NCBI GenBank assembly: GCA_964384945.1
Contig: CAYLMK010000003.1
Span: forward strand, 248,001-312,000
Origin: S015-6 sp964384945
GTDB taxonomy: Bacteria; Desulfobacterota; DSWW01
Direction of reading: 5' to 3'
Length of the DNA stretch: 64,000 bases
Part shown: positions 8,792 through 17,728 of the stretch, piece by piece
Layout: every line of letters begins with the position of its first letter
Position numbering within the stretch: position 1 is the first letter of the stretch
Translations under genes and position numbers: made by a program
The notes under the pieces: model-generated
The model's input: the letters and a program-made list of their open reading frames with translations, nothing else
What the model was told of the DNA's origin: nothing
The model's database searches: none

Positions 8792-8831
8792 CGAGCCTAA
8801 CCTATAGCATCTGCAGGGAGAAGAGCAAGAT

Positions 8832-10307
8832 ATGTCGGAAACAGGCAAAGGCGGTTTTCACATGAGCCCGGAGGCGTTCCGGCGGCACGGTCGGGCGGTC
8901 GTGGATTGGATCGCCGACTACTACGAGCGGATCGAGACTTTCCCGGTCCTTTCTCAGGCCCGGCCCGGGGAGATACGCGCATCCCTCCCCGACCAACCCC
9001 CGGCGCGAGGCGAGGCCTTCGAGACCATTCTGGCGGACATGGAAAGGTGCATCCTCCCCGGGATCACGCACTGGCAGTCCCCGAACTTTTTTGCCTTCTT
9101 TCCCGCGAACAGCTCCGGCCCCGCAGTCCTCGGAGAGCTCCTTTCCGCAGGGCTCGCCGTGCAAGGAATGCTCTGGGCCACCAGCCCGGCCTGCACGGAA
9201 CTGGAGACGCACGTGCTCGACTGGCTCGTGGACATGCTCGCTCTGCCCGGCAGGTTCAAGTCGAGCGGCTCCGGCGGCGGGGTCCTCCAGGACTCTGCCT
9301 CGAGCGCATCCCTCTGCGCACTGCTGGCGGCCCGGGAACGGGCGACCGGATACCGAACCAACGAAACAGGCCTGCAGGGCCGTCTCGTCGCCTATGCCTC
9401 GAGCCAGGCGCACTCATCGGTCGAGAAGGCCGTGAAGATCGCAGGGCTCGGCCGCGAGAACCTGCGCCTGATCGAGGTCGACGGCCGCTTCGCCATGCGG
9501 CCCGACTCCCTGGCGGACCGCATCGACGAGGACCGCAGGGCAGGCAGGATCCCGTGCTTCGTCTGCGCCACCGTGGGGACGACCTCGTCCAACGCCGTCG
9601 ATCCGCTGCCCGCCATCGGCCCCATCTGCCGGGACCGCGGCCTCTGGCTTCATGTGGACGCGGCCATGTCCGGGACGGCCGCCGTGTGCCCGGAGTTCCG
9701 TCACATCCACGCGGGTCTCGAATTCGCAGACAGCTACTGCTTCAACCCGCACAAGTGGATGTTCACGAACTTCGACTGCGACTGCTTCTACGTAGCCGAC
9801 CGTGCGGCCCTGATCCGCACGCTGAGCATCCTGCCCGAATACCTGCGCAACCAGGCCACCGAGTCCGGGACGGTGATCGATTACCGGGACTGGGGAATCC
9901 CGCTGGGAAGGCGCTTCCGTTCGCTCAAGCTCTGGTTTGTCATTCGCCACTACGGCGTCGAGGGCCTCCGGCATCATGTCCGGGAGCACGTCAGACTGGC
10001 GCAGACCTTCGCGCGATGGGTCGAGGAATCGCCTCGCTTCGAGCTCGCCGTTCCTGCCCCGCTGAACCTGGTCTGTTTCCGCCACCTGGGCGGGGACGCG
10101 GTCAACGAACGGCTCCTCGAGCGGCTGAACCGGAGCGCAAGGCTCTATCTGACGCACACAAAGCTCAATGACAGGTACACGCTGCGGCTCTGCGTCGGGC
10201 AGACCAACACAGAAGAGCGCCACGTCTTGCAGGCCTGGAGGCTCATTCAGGAGACGGCCGAGGCGCTTGAGGAGGAGCAGGGGCGACAGGCTCCCTCGTC
10301 GGCATGA
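8832..10307 (+). CDS. PLP-dependent aromatic-L-amino-acid decarboxylase family protein
   Basis: This 491-residue group II decarboxylase is close in layout to aromatic-L-amino-acid/tyrosine/tryptophan decarboxylases. These enzymes release CO2 from Tyr, Phe, Trp or DOPA to give arylalkylamines. The PLP Lys is K308 in FNPHKWMFTNFDC. The cofactor Asp lies in WLHVDAAMSG near 276, and the substrate-pocket opening HWQSPNFFAFFPA is at about 81-93. The length is typical of the family (about 470-510). The start at 8832 follows a G/A-rich ribosome site. The gene diverges from the phosphotransferase gene and has no co-directional partner or visible amine transporter. Confidence 0.88.
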   Translation: MSETGKGGFHMSPEAFRRHGRAVVDWIADYYERIETFPVLSQARPGEIRASLPDQPPARGEAFETILADMERCILPGITHWQSPNFFAFFPANSSGPAVLGELLSAGLAVQGMLWATSPACTELETHVLDWLVDMLALPGRFKSSGSGGGVLQDSASSASLCALLAARERATGYRTNETGLQGRLVAYASSQAHSSVEKAVKIAGLGRENLRLIEVDGRFAMRPDSLADRIDEDRRAGRIPCFVCATVGTTSSNAVDPLPAIGPICRDRGLWLHVDAAMSGTAAVCPEFRHIHAGLEFADSYCFNPHKWMFTNFDCDCFYVADRAALIRTLSILPEYLRNQATESGTVIDYRDWGIPLGRRFRSLKLWFVIRHYGVEGLRHHVREHVRLAQTFARWVEESPRFELAVPAPLNLVCFRHLGGDAVNERLLERLNRSARLYLTHTKLNDRYTLRLCVGQTNTEERHVLQAWRLIQETAEALEEEQGRQAPSSA

Positions 10308-10365
10308 CACATCACCCCGGCCCCGGATCCCCCTGCCCCTACCCTTCCGACCCTTGAAACCTTTT

Positions 10366-12084
10366 TCACTTCCCCTGGACTCGCAGCACCTTCTTGTCGA
10401 TCTTGCCGACCCCGGTCAAGGGCATCTCACCGATGATCTCGATCACCTTGGGGACCTCGTAGGGGGCGCAATTCTCCTTGGCGTACCGGATGATGTCCTC
10501 CTTCAGGGCGCTCTCGTTCCCGTCATAGTTGAAGTTCGGGTCGAGCTGCACGAACGCCTTGACGATCTCCGAGCCGGGCCGCTGGGGGTTCTGCAGGCCC
10601 ACCAGGGCGATCATGCCCACGGCCGGGTGCCCAGCGATCACGTCTTCCACCTTGCTCGAGAAGACCTTGTACCCTCCGACGATGATCATGTCCTTGGTAC
10701 GGTCAACGAGCTTCATGTAGCCGTCTTCGTCCATGATCGCCACATCGCCCGTGTGCATGTAACCGTCGACGTCGATCGCCTTGGCCGTCTCTGCGGGCTT
10801 GTTGTAATAGCCCTGCATGACCAGAGGGCCTCGGATGCAGATCTCCCCCGCCTGCCCCAGGGGAACCTCCTGGCCCGTCCCCGGGTCCACGAGCTTCGCC
10901 TCGACATTGAGGAAGGGCACCCCGATCGTCCCCAGCTTTCGTTTTCCCTTCATCGGGTTCATGGTCGAAACGGGCGAGGTTTCGGTCATGCCGTAGAGCT
11001 CGAGCAGCTTTCCCTTGCCGACGATACTCTCGAACTCCTCCTGCGACTCCTTGGGGAACGGAGAGGCGGCGCAGATGCTCGTGCCGAGGCGCGAATGGTC
11101 CATTTGCCGGAACTTGGGGTTGGCCATGAGCATCTGGAAAAGCGACGGAACGTTCACCAGGTTGGTCACCCGGTACTTCACCATCTCCTTGCAGATATGG
11201 TCCGTGTCCCGCGGGTTCGGCACCAGGACCTGGGTCCACCCCGCGCTCATCGTGGCCTCGGCCATGGTCAGCCCCGCGATGTGGAACATGGGGAAACCGG
11301 ACAAGACAACGCCCTCGGCGTTGTCCCATCCCAGCCACCGGAGCACGCTCTTGATGTTGTGGACCGCGTTGCGGTGACTCAGCATGGCGCCCTTCGGCGG
11401 GCCGGTCGTGCCGCCCGTGTACTGGATGTAACCGAGATCGTCGGGCGTGAGCCGCACCTCCGGCCGTTCGGCCGAATACTTCTTGAGAACATCCCTGTGG
11501 AAATCCAGGACCGTCTTTCCCGCCAGCGGCGTCACCTTTCCGGACGGCACCTTCTTCGTGAGCCTTCCCAACACCTGTTTGACCTTGGGTAGAAACGAGG
11601 CCACGCTCGTCGTGATCACCACGGCCAGTTGCGGGACCTCGTGCGCGATCTTGGCGATCCGTTCGGCAAAGGCGGCGTCAAGGGTCAGGAAGGCGAGCCT
11701 TTTCCCGCCCCCTCCCAGGTCATTCAACTGGTACTGAATCTGCGGGGCCGACATCAAGGGGGAAACGCCCGATACGATGCATCCGGCCTTGAGCGTGCCC
11801 AGCACGGCGATTACATACTGCGGCGTGTTCGGCAGATGGATGCCTACGACGTCCCCTTTCCGGAATCCCCGCTCGATGAGCATGTTCGCAAAACGGTTCG
11901 AGGCCCGCTCCAGTTCCCCGAAGGTGACGTCCACGCCGAGGTAGCCCAGGGCCGTCTTTTTCGAATGTCTTTCGAAGACCGGCCTGATCATGTCCACGTA
12001 AGTGGTATTGAAATCCGACGGATCGAGGTCCTTCATGCCCTCGTCCCAGTTCTTCGTCCAGAACCTGTTTGCGTAAATGCTCAA
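10366..12084 (-). CDS. AMP-dependent acyl-CoA synthetase
   Basis: This 572-residue enzyme of the ANL superfamily activates a carboxylic acid to its CoA thioester through an acyl-adenylate. Visible motifs are YTGGTTGPPKGAMLSHRN (P-loop, near 178-195), YGMTETSP (near 322), the hinge region DGYMHTGDVAIMDEDGYMK (near 430) and the catalytic Lys in LTGVGKIDKK near the C-terminus. Substrate chain length cannot be read. The start is a TTG at 12084 with AAGGAGG five bases upstream; that ribosome site is written across the end of the AcoX-like gene, whose stop is two bases away. It is the last gene of the acetoin-type cluster. Confidence 0.85.
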   Translation of the reverse strand: MSIYANRFWTKNWDEGMKDLDPSDFNTTYVDMIRPVFERHSKKTALGYLGVDVTFGELERASNRFANMLIERGFRKGDVVGIHLPNTPQYVIAVLGTLKAGCIVSGVSPLMSAPQIQYQLNDLGGGGKRLAFLTLDAAFAERIAKIAHEVPQLAVVITTSVASFLPKVKQVLGRLTKKVPSGKVTPLAGKTVLDFHRDVLKKYSAERPEVRLTPDDLGYIQYTGGTTGPPKGAMLSHRNAVHNIKSVLRWLGWDNAEGVVLSGFPMFHIAGLTMAEATMSAGWTQVLVPNPRDTDHICKEMVKYRVTNLVNVPSLFQMLMANPKFRQMDHSRLGTSICAASPFPKESQEEFESIVGKGKLLELYGMTETSPVSTMNPMKGKRKLGTIGVPFLNVEAKLVDPGTGQEVPLGQAGEICIRGPLVMQGYYNKPAETAKAIDVDGYMHTGDVAIMDEDGYMKLVDRTKDMIIVGGYKVFSSKVEDVIAGHPAVGMIALVGLQNPQRPGSEIVKAFVQLDPNFNYDGNESALKEDIIRYAKENCAPYEVPKVIEIIGEMPLTGVGKIDKKVLRVQGK

Positions 12085-12086
12085 TT

Positions 12087-13091
12087 TCACCTCCTTGTTT
12101 CTCGGGTGTCCGGCGAGCCGAGGATGCCGTTTTGCATGGCAACCCTCATCGTGCGGGCCACATCGACCACCCGGGGGCCTTCCGCCGCCACCCGCATCGT
12201 GGTCCGCCTTCTGGGATCGACCTCGAAATCTCGCTCTCCGTCCAGGCCCAGGACGCAGGGCGCGAACCGCACCTCGATTTCCTCCCCCGCCTCGACCACC
12301 CTCTGGTAATTGACGTAGACCTTTTCGATGAGACCGGGCGCCACGGCCGCCACCACGAGCCGGCCCTTCTCGCCCAGCTCCAGGTAGAGGGCCCTTGGCT
12401 CCTCCGGGCCGATGCAATGGATCTGGCCTCCGATGGCCGACAGGCCGATACTGTCCGCGCTCGCCCGGTTGAGGAAAATCTGGCGGACCTTTCCCATGTC
12501 CCAGATCGCCTTGGACCCTGTAAACACATCGTCGTAGACCGCGACATCCACCAGGGCGAGATCCTTCTTCTCACCGTCCACAAGGACCTCGATTTTCGTA
12601 GAGCAGAATGTGCACTCCCCCAGTGGCACCCGCCTGCCTGCGATGAGCCCGGCGGCCATGCCGGCGATGGTTCCCTCCACCATGACGGGAAAGACATTGT
12701 TCGTTCCGGTGGAGACAGGAAGGACCGGAACCGACCCGTTCCCCTTGGCCACGGCACGGTTCGTCCCGTCGCCGCCCAGAACGAGGATGCACGCCGCACC
12801 CAGTTCCTGCATCCGTCGAGCCGCCTCCGTGGAATCCTCCTGCTCTCCGGCGGCCGTGAACTCGATGGGGAAAACGTCGGCATCGATCTCGATCTCCCGG
12901 ACCGCCCGGTCCACGATCCCGTAATAGTCGGGCATATAGCACACACGGTCCACGCCCGTCTCCGCGAGGCCGAGCAGGATCCTGCGGACGATGCGGACCT
13001 TCTCCTGGTTGTCGAACACGCTCCCGTGGGCGACCAGCCTGCGTATGTCCTTGCCCGAAGCCGGATTCGCGATGATGCCTACCAGCGCCAC
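12087..13091 (-). CDS. acoX: ATP-NAD kinase-fold protein, AcoX-like
   Basis: This 334-residue protein has the NAD kinase/diacylglycerol kinase-type fold, with the nucleotide motif LGGDGTNRAVAKG near 98-110 and the start IIANPASGKDIRR. NAD-kinase-like AcoX proteins recur in acetoin dehydrogenase operons, where their biochemical function is still not settled. The nearby E1/E2 genes and alcohol dehydrogenase make that the best reading, although here the gene is downstream rather than first. Translation starts at GTG 13091 behind AAGGTGG. A perfect hairpin (13099-13116) overlaps that ribosome site. Confidence 0.65.
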   Translation of the reverse strand: MALVGIIANPASGKDIRRLVAHGSVFDNQEKVRIVRRILLGLAETGVDRVCYMPDYYGIVDRAVREIEIDADVFPIEFTAAGEQEDSTEAARRMQELGAACILVLGGDGTNRAVAKGNGSVPVLPVSTGTNNVFPVMVEGTIAGMAAGLIAGRRVPLGECTFCSTKIEVLVDGEKKDLALVDVAVYDDVFTGSKAIWDMGKVRQIFLNRASADSIGLSAIGGQIHCIGPEEPRALYLELGEKGRLVVAAVAPGLIEKVYVNYQRVVEAGEEIEVRFAPCVLGLDGERDFEVDPRRRTTMRVAAEGPRVVDVARTMRVAMQNGILGSPDTRETRR

Positions 13092-13098
13092 GTTTCCA

Positions 13099-13116
13099 CC
13101 TTGTCCTTACACAAGG
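13099..13116 (-). promoter_or_regulatory. Hairpin overlapping the ribosome site of the AcoX-like gene
   Basis: In the minus-strand transcript, CCTTGT and ACAAGG form perfect 6-bp arms around a 6-base loop. The 3' arm supplies the AAGG of the Shine-Dalgarno of the gene starting at 13091, so folding could limit its translation. Confidence 0.4.
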
Positions 13117-13340
13117 GGAGAGACGAAGCCAGACCGAATCGGAGCCGCAAGACCCGCACTGCAGCACCAACGCTCCTCTCAACCCCAATGGCCTTCCGCT
13201 TGTCCAATCTTGATACTCTCCCCAGCCTTAGCTCCGCGCTGCGAAGAGCACGACCCGGGATGATCGAACCCCTTCCGAAGGAGGGTTCGTGCCGTAGGGT
13301 TGCGGCGGAGAGTTGCGACGGGCGACTTTGTACGGCCTCG

Positions 13341-14159
13341 TCAGTTCATTCGCATGCCGCCGCACACATTCAGCGCCTGGCCCGTAATCTCGCTCGCCTC
13401 GTCCGAGGCCAGGAAGACGACCGCATTGCCGATGTCCGTGGGCGTCTGCTCCTTCTTGAAGGGAATCATGGTCTGGACCACCAGGTTGAAGACGTCCTTG
13501 GGCGGGGCACCGCCGAAGTCCGGCAGGCTGCTCGAGGCAAACGAGGCCAGACGCTCCCACATGGGCGTCCAGATGATCCCGGGGCAGACCGCGTTCACGT
13601 TCACGTGGTAAGGGGCCATCTGGAGCGCCACCGACTGGGTGAACGAGATCACGCCCGCCTTGGTCGCCGCGTAGGGGGCCAGGAAGTCAACGCCCTGACG
13701 GCCCGCAACCGAGGCGATATTGATGATCCTTCCGCTCCTCTTTTCCTTGAAATGGGGCGCCACGGCCCGATTGCACAGGAAGACGCCCTTCAGGTTCACG
13801 TCGACAACCAGATCCCAGTCCTCCTCCTTGATGTGCTCGATCAGGGGGGAGGCGGTCGAGTCGTCAACACGCGGAAGCCCGTCCACGCCCGCATTGGCGA
13901 CAAGGATGTCGAGCCGGCCCATTTCCCGGAGCGTGACGTCCACCATCTCCCTGCACGAGTCGGCCCGCCGCACGTCCGTCCGGATGGCGAGGGCCTTCCG
14001 CCCGAGGGCCTTGACCTTCGCCGAAACCCTCTCCGCGAGATCCTGCTTGATGTCGCTCACAACGACGTGCGCCCCCTCCCGGGCCAGGCACGTGCAGATT
14101 CCCTCCCCCAGACCTCCACCGCCCCCCGTCACGATCGCCACTCTGTCCTTGAGCCGCAT
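13341..14159 (-). CDS. SDR-family oxidoreductase
   Basis: This 272-residue classical short-chain dehydrogenase/reductase has the nucleotide motif TGGGGGLGEG at 12-21, NAG near 90, and the catalytic Ser-Tyr-Lys set in NIASVAGRQ and YAATK near 150-170. Its neighbours suggest oxidation or reduction of a hydroxyketone or diol such as acetoin/diacetyl, but the fold alone fits many substrates, including 3-oxoacyl thioesters. The C-terminal VCGGMRMN closes the fold as usual. An AGGAGG site lies seven bases before the ATG at 14159. It follows the zinc-type dehydrogenase gene by 140 bases. Confidence 0.8.
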   Translation of the reverse strand: MRLKDRVAIVTGGGGGLGEGICTCLAREGAHVVVSDIKQDLAERVSAKVKALGRKALAIRTDVRRADSCREMVDVTLREMGRLDILVANAGVDGLPRVDDSTASPLIEHIKEEDWDLVVDVNLKGVFLCNRAVAPHFKEKRSGRIINIASVAGRQGVDFLAPYAATKAGVISFTQSVALQMAPYHVNVNAVCPGIIWTPMWERLASFASSSLPDFGGAPPKDVFNLVVQTMIPFKKEQTPTDIGNAVVFLASDEASEITGQALNVCGGMRMN

Positions 14160-14299
14160 CTCTTATCCTCCTCGCAGACTTGCATCAGAATTTCCTCTGT
14201 TTGTTCACCGGGTTCCCGATTTCCGGCGGCGCGGCGGCCTGTCCCCGGACCCCCGGTTCCCGATCCCCCTGTGACCTTCGGCCTTCGGAGCAACCCGGT

Positions 14300-15328
14300 T
14301 CACGGTTTGATCAGGATCATCGTCTCCTCGGCCCTGGACAGCTTCGCGAAGGCCTCGTTGATCTTCTCCAAAGGCATGACGGCGCTCACCAGAGGATCCA
14401 CCTTGACCCTGCCGGACCGGATCAGATCGATGGCGATCGCAAAGGGATCGCTCTGCGGAGGGTAGCTGCCGGGAAGGCCGGAAAGGAATCCGACCATGTC
14501 CAGGTTCTTCATCATGACCATGTTGAAATCCAGCTCGAAGGGCTCCTCGAAGGTGGATACCATGATCGCCTTGGCGCCCCGGGTCGGCACAAACGAGAGC
14601 ATGGTACGGGTTGCCTCCGGGTTGCCCGCGCAATCGAAAACGATGTCCGGACCGAACCCGCCCGTGAGTTCCCCTATTCGCCGGACCACATTATCGGTGC
14701 GCGGATTCAGGACCGCGTCGGCGCCCAGCTCCCGGGCCATCCGGATCCTCGGGGCCGAAACTTCGGTTACGATGACCCGCCTGGCCCCGGCCGCCCTGGC
14801 GCACTGCATGACGAACAGGCCGATCGTGCCCGCCCCCTGGACCACGGCGACATCCCCAAGATTGAGCCGGGACCTCCGGACCGCATCCACGGCCACGGAC
14901 AGGGGCTCCACCAAGGCGGCCTGCTCGTAGCTCACCCCCTCGGGCAGGGGATAGACCACGCTGGACAGCGGGTGGCCCCCGAGCCCCATCGCAACGGCGT
15001 AATCCGCGTATCCGCCCGCCCCCCGAATGGTCACGCGATCTCCGGGCCTGAACTGCTCGACGCCGGGCCCTGCTTCGGCGACCTCTCCGCTCAACTGGTG
15101 GCCAAGAATGGCCGTCGGAGGAAAGCCGAAATAGACCTCACCCCAGGATTCGAAGGACCGTTTATGCTTTTCCGTCTTGGGCTCAGGGCCCCACTGCCAG
15201 ATGTGGATGTCGGACCCGCAGATCGAGGTGTACTTCACCTTGAGAAGAAGCGTATCCGGAACGAGTTCCGGCTTGGGCACATCCTGAATCTCGAACCTGC
15301 AACTGTCAACCAGCACAGCGCTTTTCAT
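14300..15328 (-). CDS. MDR alcohol dehydrogenase, 2,3-butanediol dehydrogenase-like
   Basis: This 342-residue medium-chain dehydrogenase is placed as the likely diol/acetoin oxidoreductase of the cluster. It has the catalytic zinc Cys in TSICGSDIHIW near residue 37, the His of GHQLSGE near 74, and the Rossmann turn GAGTIGLF near 168. Two departures are clear. The usual GHE is GHQ, and the cysteine-rich structural-zinc lobe normally found after GDRV is missing, since GDRVTIRGAGGYADYAV runs straight on. ATG 15328 is preferred to a frame that extends 34 residues upstream without dehydrogenase similarity. Alternatives are L-threonine or sorbitol dehydrogenase-like enzymes. Confidence 0.75.
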   Translation of the reverse strand: MKSAVLVDSCRFEIQDVPKPELVPDTLLLKVKYTSICGSDIHIWQWGPEPKTEKHKRSFESWGEVYFGFPPTAILGHQLSGEVAEAGPGVEQFRPGDRVTIRGAGGYADYAVAMGLGGHPLSSVVYPLPEGVSYEQAALVEPLSVAVDAVRRSRLNLGDVAVVQGAGTIGLFVMQCARAAGARRVIVTEVSAPRIRMARELGADAVLNPRTDNVVRRIGELTGGFGPDIVFDCAGNPEATRTMLSFVPTRGAKAIMVSTFEEPFELDFNMVMMKNLDMVGFLSGLPGSYPPQSDPFAIAIDLIRSGRVKVDPLVSAVMPLEKINEAFAKLSRAEETMILIKP

Positions 15329-15536
15329 CTTCCCAGTCCCCCTCGGGTCAGAGTGTTTGAAGCAATAGAACAGTCCCGCGCCGCAAGAGTATATCATCGC
15401 CCGCCTTGTTCGGAAAGCGCTTTCAGGCACTGGCGGGGGAATTCAGGACGAGGGATGCAAGGGTAAAGGGGCAAAGCCCGGACATGGGACAGTAGCTCGG
15501 GTACGAGCGCAGAAGATCTCCCAAACCGATCATCAC

Positions 15537-16022
15537 CTAAGCTGCCTGTCCATTATCCAGGCTTGGCCCCATTTTTTCCTTCAATTTCCGCAGAAGCGCG
15601 AGCGTGCTGGCGTTGAGGGGCCGACCTCCGAGTTCCTCCAGAGGCAGCCAGGCCGCCTCTGTGACATCGCTGCCGGGGACCGGATCCCCGGAAACGTGCT
15701 CTGCCTTCAGGTCGATGATCACGTAGTGGAAGCGGACCCGGCCGTCCGGGTCCCGGTTGACGGTCTCGAAGACGTAGCAGACCTCGCCGGCCTCGACGCA
15801 GAGCCCCGTCTCCTCGAAGATCTCCCGCTCGACGGCCTGCTTCAGGGTCTCCCCCAGTTCCACGCTCCCTCCGGGAATGGCCCACTCCCCTGCGGCCGGC
15901 GCTTTTCCGCGCCGGACCAGGAGCACCCGGCCGTCCTTGATCACCACACCACCGACAGCCACACGGGGCAGGTCCGGATACTCGGCGCCCATCCGAGGCC
16001 TCGCATTCGACGCTCCGGGCAT
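15537..16022 (-). CDS. Nudix hydrolase
   Basis: This 161-residue protein carries a complete Nudix box, GGSVELGETLKQAVEREIF followed by EETGL, at about 55-80. The box binds the divalent metal and cleaves a nucleoside diphosphate linked to another moiety. Its size and the strand DGRVLLVRRGKAPAAGEWAIPG resemble ADP-ribose/NADH pyrophosphatase-type members. ATG 16022 follows GAGGGA; ATG 15992 (151 residues) is also possible. It sits 22 bases after the Lin0512 gene, inside the acetoin-type cluster, where it could act on a dinucleotide cofactor. Confidence 0.85.
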   Translation of the reverse strand: MPGASNARPRMGAEYPDLPRVAVGGVVIKDGRVLLVRRGKAPAAGEWAIPGGSVELGETLKQAVEREIFEETGLCVEAGEVCYVFETVNRDPDGRVRFHYVIIDLKAEHVSGDPVPGSDVTEAAWLPLEELGGRPLNASTLALLRKLKEKMGPSLDNGQAA

Positions 16023-16044
16023 CGGTGTCCCTCGCCGGGGCGCC

Positions 16045-16407
16045 CTACTTGTTCACAAAGACCGTTATGGCGGCGTTCGCGACCATGATCTGGTCGCAGT
16101 TCGGCGCGATCTGGGGAACGCAGAGCCCCTGGGCCTTCATGCCGCCAGCAACCGAGGTCACCGTCACCCTTCCAAAGGGCAGCATGTGCTTGACCTGCTC
16201 CAGGTCCACCTCGTCGGGCTTCGGGGAGGCAACGAGAACCTCCACCTCCATCTGATTCGGGTCTTCCAGGCCCACGATCTCCAGGAGGCCGCAAAGGCAG
16301 TTGCTGGAAATGGCGTCCCGGACCGCCCGGCAGGCCGCCTCGGTGACGTCCTCTCCGTGCAGGTCGACGCCTGTCCCGAGTTCTACGATGAAACGCCTTC
16401 TCGCCAT
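16045..16407 (-). CDS. Lin0512-family conserved protein
   Basis: A compact 120-residue protein without signal peptide or membrane segment. The run FIVELGTGVDLHGEDVTEAA at the start, VDLEQVKHMLPFGRVTVTSVAGG in the middle and MVANAAITVFV at the end match my recollection of the Lin0512 family, whose function is unknown. It has four cysteines, including SSNCLCGLL. It lies 21 bases after the E2 gene and 22 before the Nudix gene, so it is probably co-transcribed with the dehydrogenase complex and may serve it. The ATG at 16407 is preceded by a weak GGAGGAGAGGC-type site. Confidence 0.7.
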   Translation of the reverse strand: MARRRFIVELGTGVDLHGEDVTEAACRAVRDAISSNCLCGLLEIVGLEDPNQMEVEVLVASPKPDEVDLEQVKHMLPFGRVTVTSVAGGMKAQGLCVPQIAPNCDQIMVANAAITVFVNK

Positions 16408-16428
16408 GCCTCTCCTCCCTGGAGTCGC

Positions 16429-17709
16429 CTACTCGGAAAGGATCAGGAGCGCCGGATTCTCGATCCGGTCCCGCAGTTCGGCCAGAAATACCGAGACCGG
16501 AGCGCCGTCCAGGACACGGTGGTCGAAGGTCAGGCTCGCGGGCATCATGGGCCGGGGCACCACCTGGCCGTCCACCACGGCCGGGCGCTCCACGATGGAG
16601 CCGGTCTGAAGGATCGCCAACTCGGGCTGATTGATGATCGGCGTGCCGTGGGCCCACATGTTTCCGAAGGTGCCGGTGTTGGTGATGGTGAAGGTCGAGC
16701 CGGTCACGTCGTCCGGAAGCACCTTTCCCTCGCGCGCCTTGGCCACCACGGACGTAACCGCCCGGTGGATCTCGGCCAGGCTCTTCCGGTCCGCATTCTT
16801 GACCACCGGGACGATCAGTCCGCTTTCGTACTCCGATATCTGCAGGGCGACCGCAACGCCCACGTGCACATCCTCCCACAGGACGATCCGGCCGTCGATC
16901 AGGCTCGCATTCATGACCGGAACGGCCTTGAGCGTTCTGGCGATGATGAAGACGAGGAGATCGGTGTAAGACGCCCGGAATCCGAGAGTGCCCTCCCGCG
17001 CAAGGAGGAGCTTCCTCAACTTGACCAGTTCGCTCATGTCGAACTCGGTCATCGTCGTGAGCTGAGCGGCCGTCCGCAGGCTGTGCACCATGTGGTCTGC
17101 AATGGCCCTGCGCATCCCCTGAAGGGGAATGGCGGTCTTCACGCGCTTTCCGTCGATCACCTCGCCGGTCCACGCCTCGACCGCCGGCGCGGCCGCCGCC
17201 GCAGGGGCGGCGGGCCCCGCTGCCCGGGCGGCGATGGCCTGTTCGATGTCCTCTTTGACGATCCGGCCGTCCGGCCCGCTTCCCCGTACGGTCGTGAAGT
17301 CCAGGTTGTGTTCCTGGGCCAGTCTCCTGGCCAGGGGCGAGATCTTGACCTTGCCCGGTTCTCCGACGGCAGGCGATGCCGCGGGCGCCGCCAGAGGCGC
17401 GCAGGGCGGCGCGGGCGCGGCCGCCGGCATCTCCGGCGCGGGCCTCCGGGCCTGCAGCTCGGCAAGTTCCTCCTTCGTCCCGGCGAGCTGCCCCACAGCG
17501 GCCCCCACCGGATGGGTCTCCCCGGGCGCGGCCAGGATGTGGAGAAAACCCGAGGCTTGGGCCTCCACATCATGGGTGACCTTCGCCGTCTCGACCTGCA
17601 TGACGACCTGGCCCTTCTCCACCCGGTCGCCCTCGTTGAACCTCCAGGCAACCACCTTCGCCTCTTTCATGGTCATGCCGAGCTTCGGGATCGCTATGTC
17701 GATTGCCAT
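16429..17709 (-). CDS. acoC: Dihydrolipoamide acyltransferase (E2), acetoin dehydrogenase-type
   Basis: This 426-residue E2 transfers the acyl group from lipoamide to CoA and forms the core of a 2-oxoacid/acetoin dehydrogenase complex. It has one lipoyl domain (1-77; lipoyl Lys in VETAKVTHDV, near 43), an Ala/Pro linker, a peripheral-subunit-binding domain starting ISPLARRLAQEHNL near 122, a second Ala-rich linker, and the catalytic domain with DHRVLDGA (His397, Asp401). The E1 genes lie just upstream and no E3 gene is nearby. Acetoin specificity is inferred from the AcoX-like and diol dehydrogenase neighbours. A branched-chain or pyruvate E2 remains possible. Confidence 0.8.
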   Translation of the reverse strand: MAIDIAIPKLGMTMKEAKVVAWRFNEGDRVEKGQVVMQVETAKVTHDVEAQASGFLHILAAPGETHPVGAAVGQLAGTKEELAELQARRPAPEMPAAAPAPPCAPLAAPAASPAVGEPGKVKISPLARRLAQEHNLDFTTVRGSGPDGRIVKEDIEQAIAARAAGPAAPAAAAAPAVEAWTGEVIDGKRVKTAIPLQGMRRAIADHMVHSLRTAAQLTTMTEFDMSELVKLRKLLLAREGTLGFRASYTDLLVFIIARTLKAVPVMNASLIDGRIVLWEDVHVGVAVALQISEYESGLIVPVVKNADRKSLAEIHRAVTSVVAKAREGKVLPDDVTGSTFTITNTGTFGNMWAHGTPIINQPELAILQTGSIVERPAVVDGQVVPRPMMPASLTFDHRVLDGAPVSVFLAELRDRIENPALLILSE

Positions 17710-17728
17710 GCAGGGTCCCTCGCGGTCG

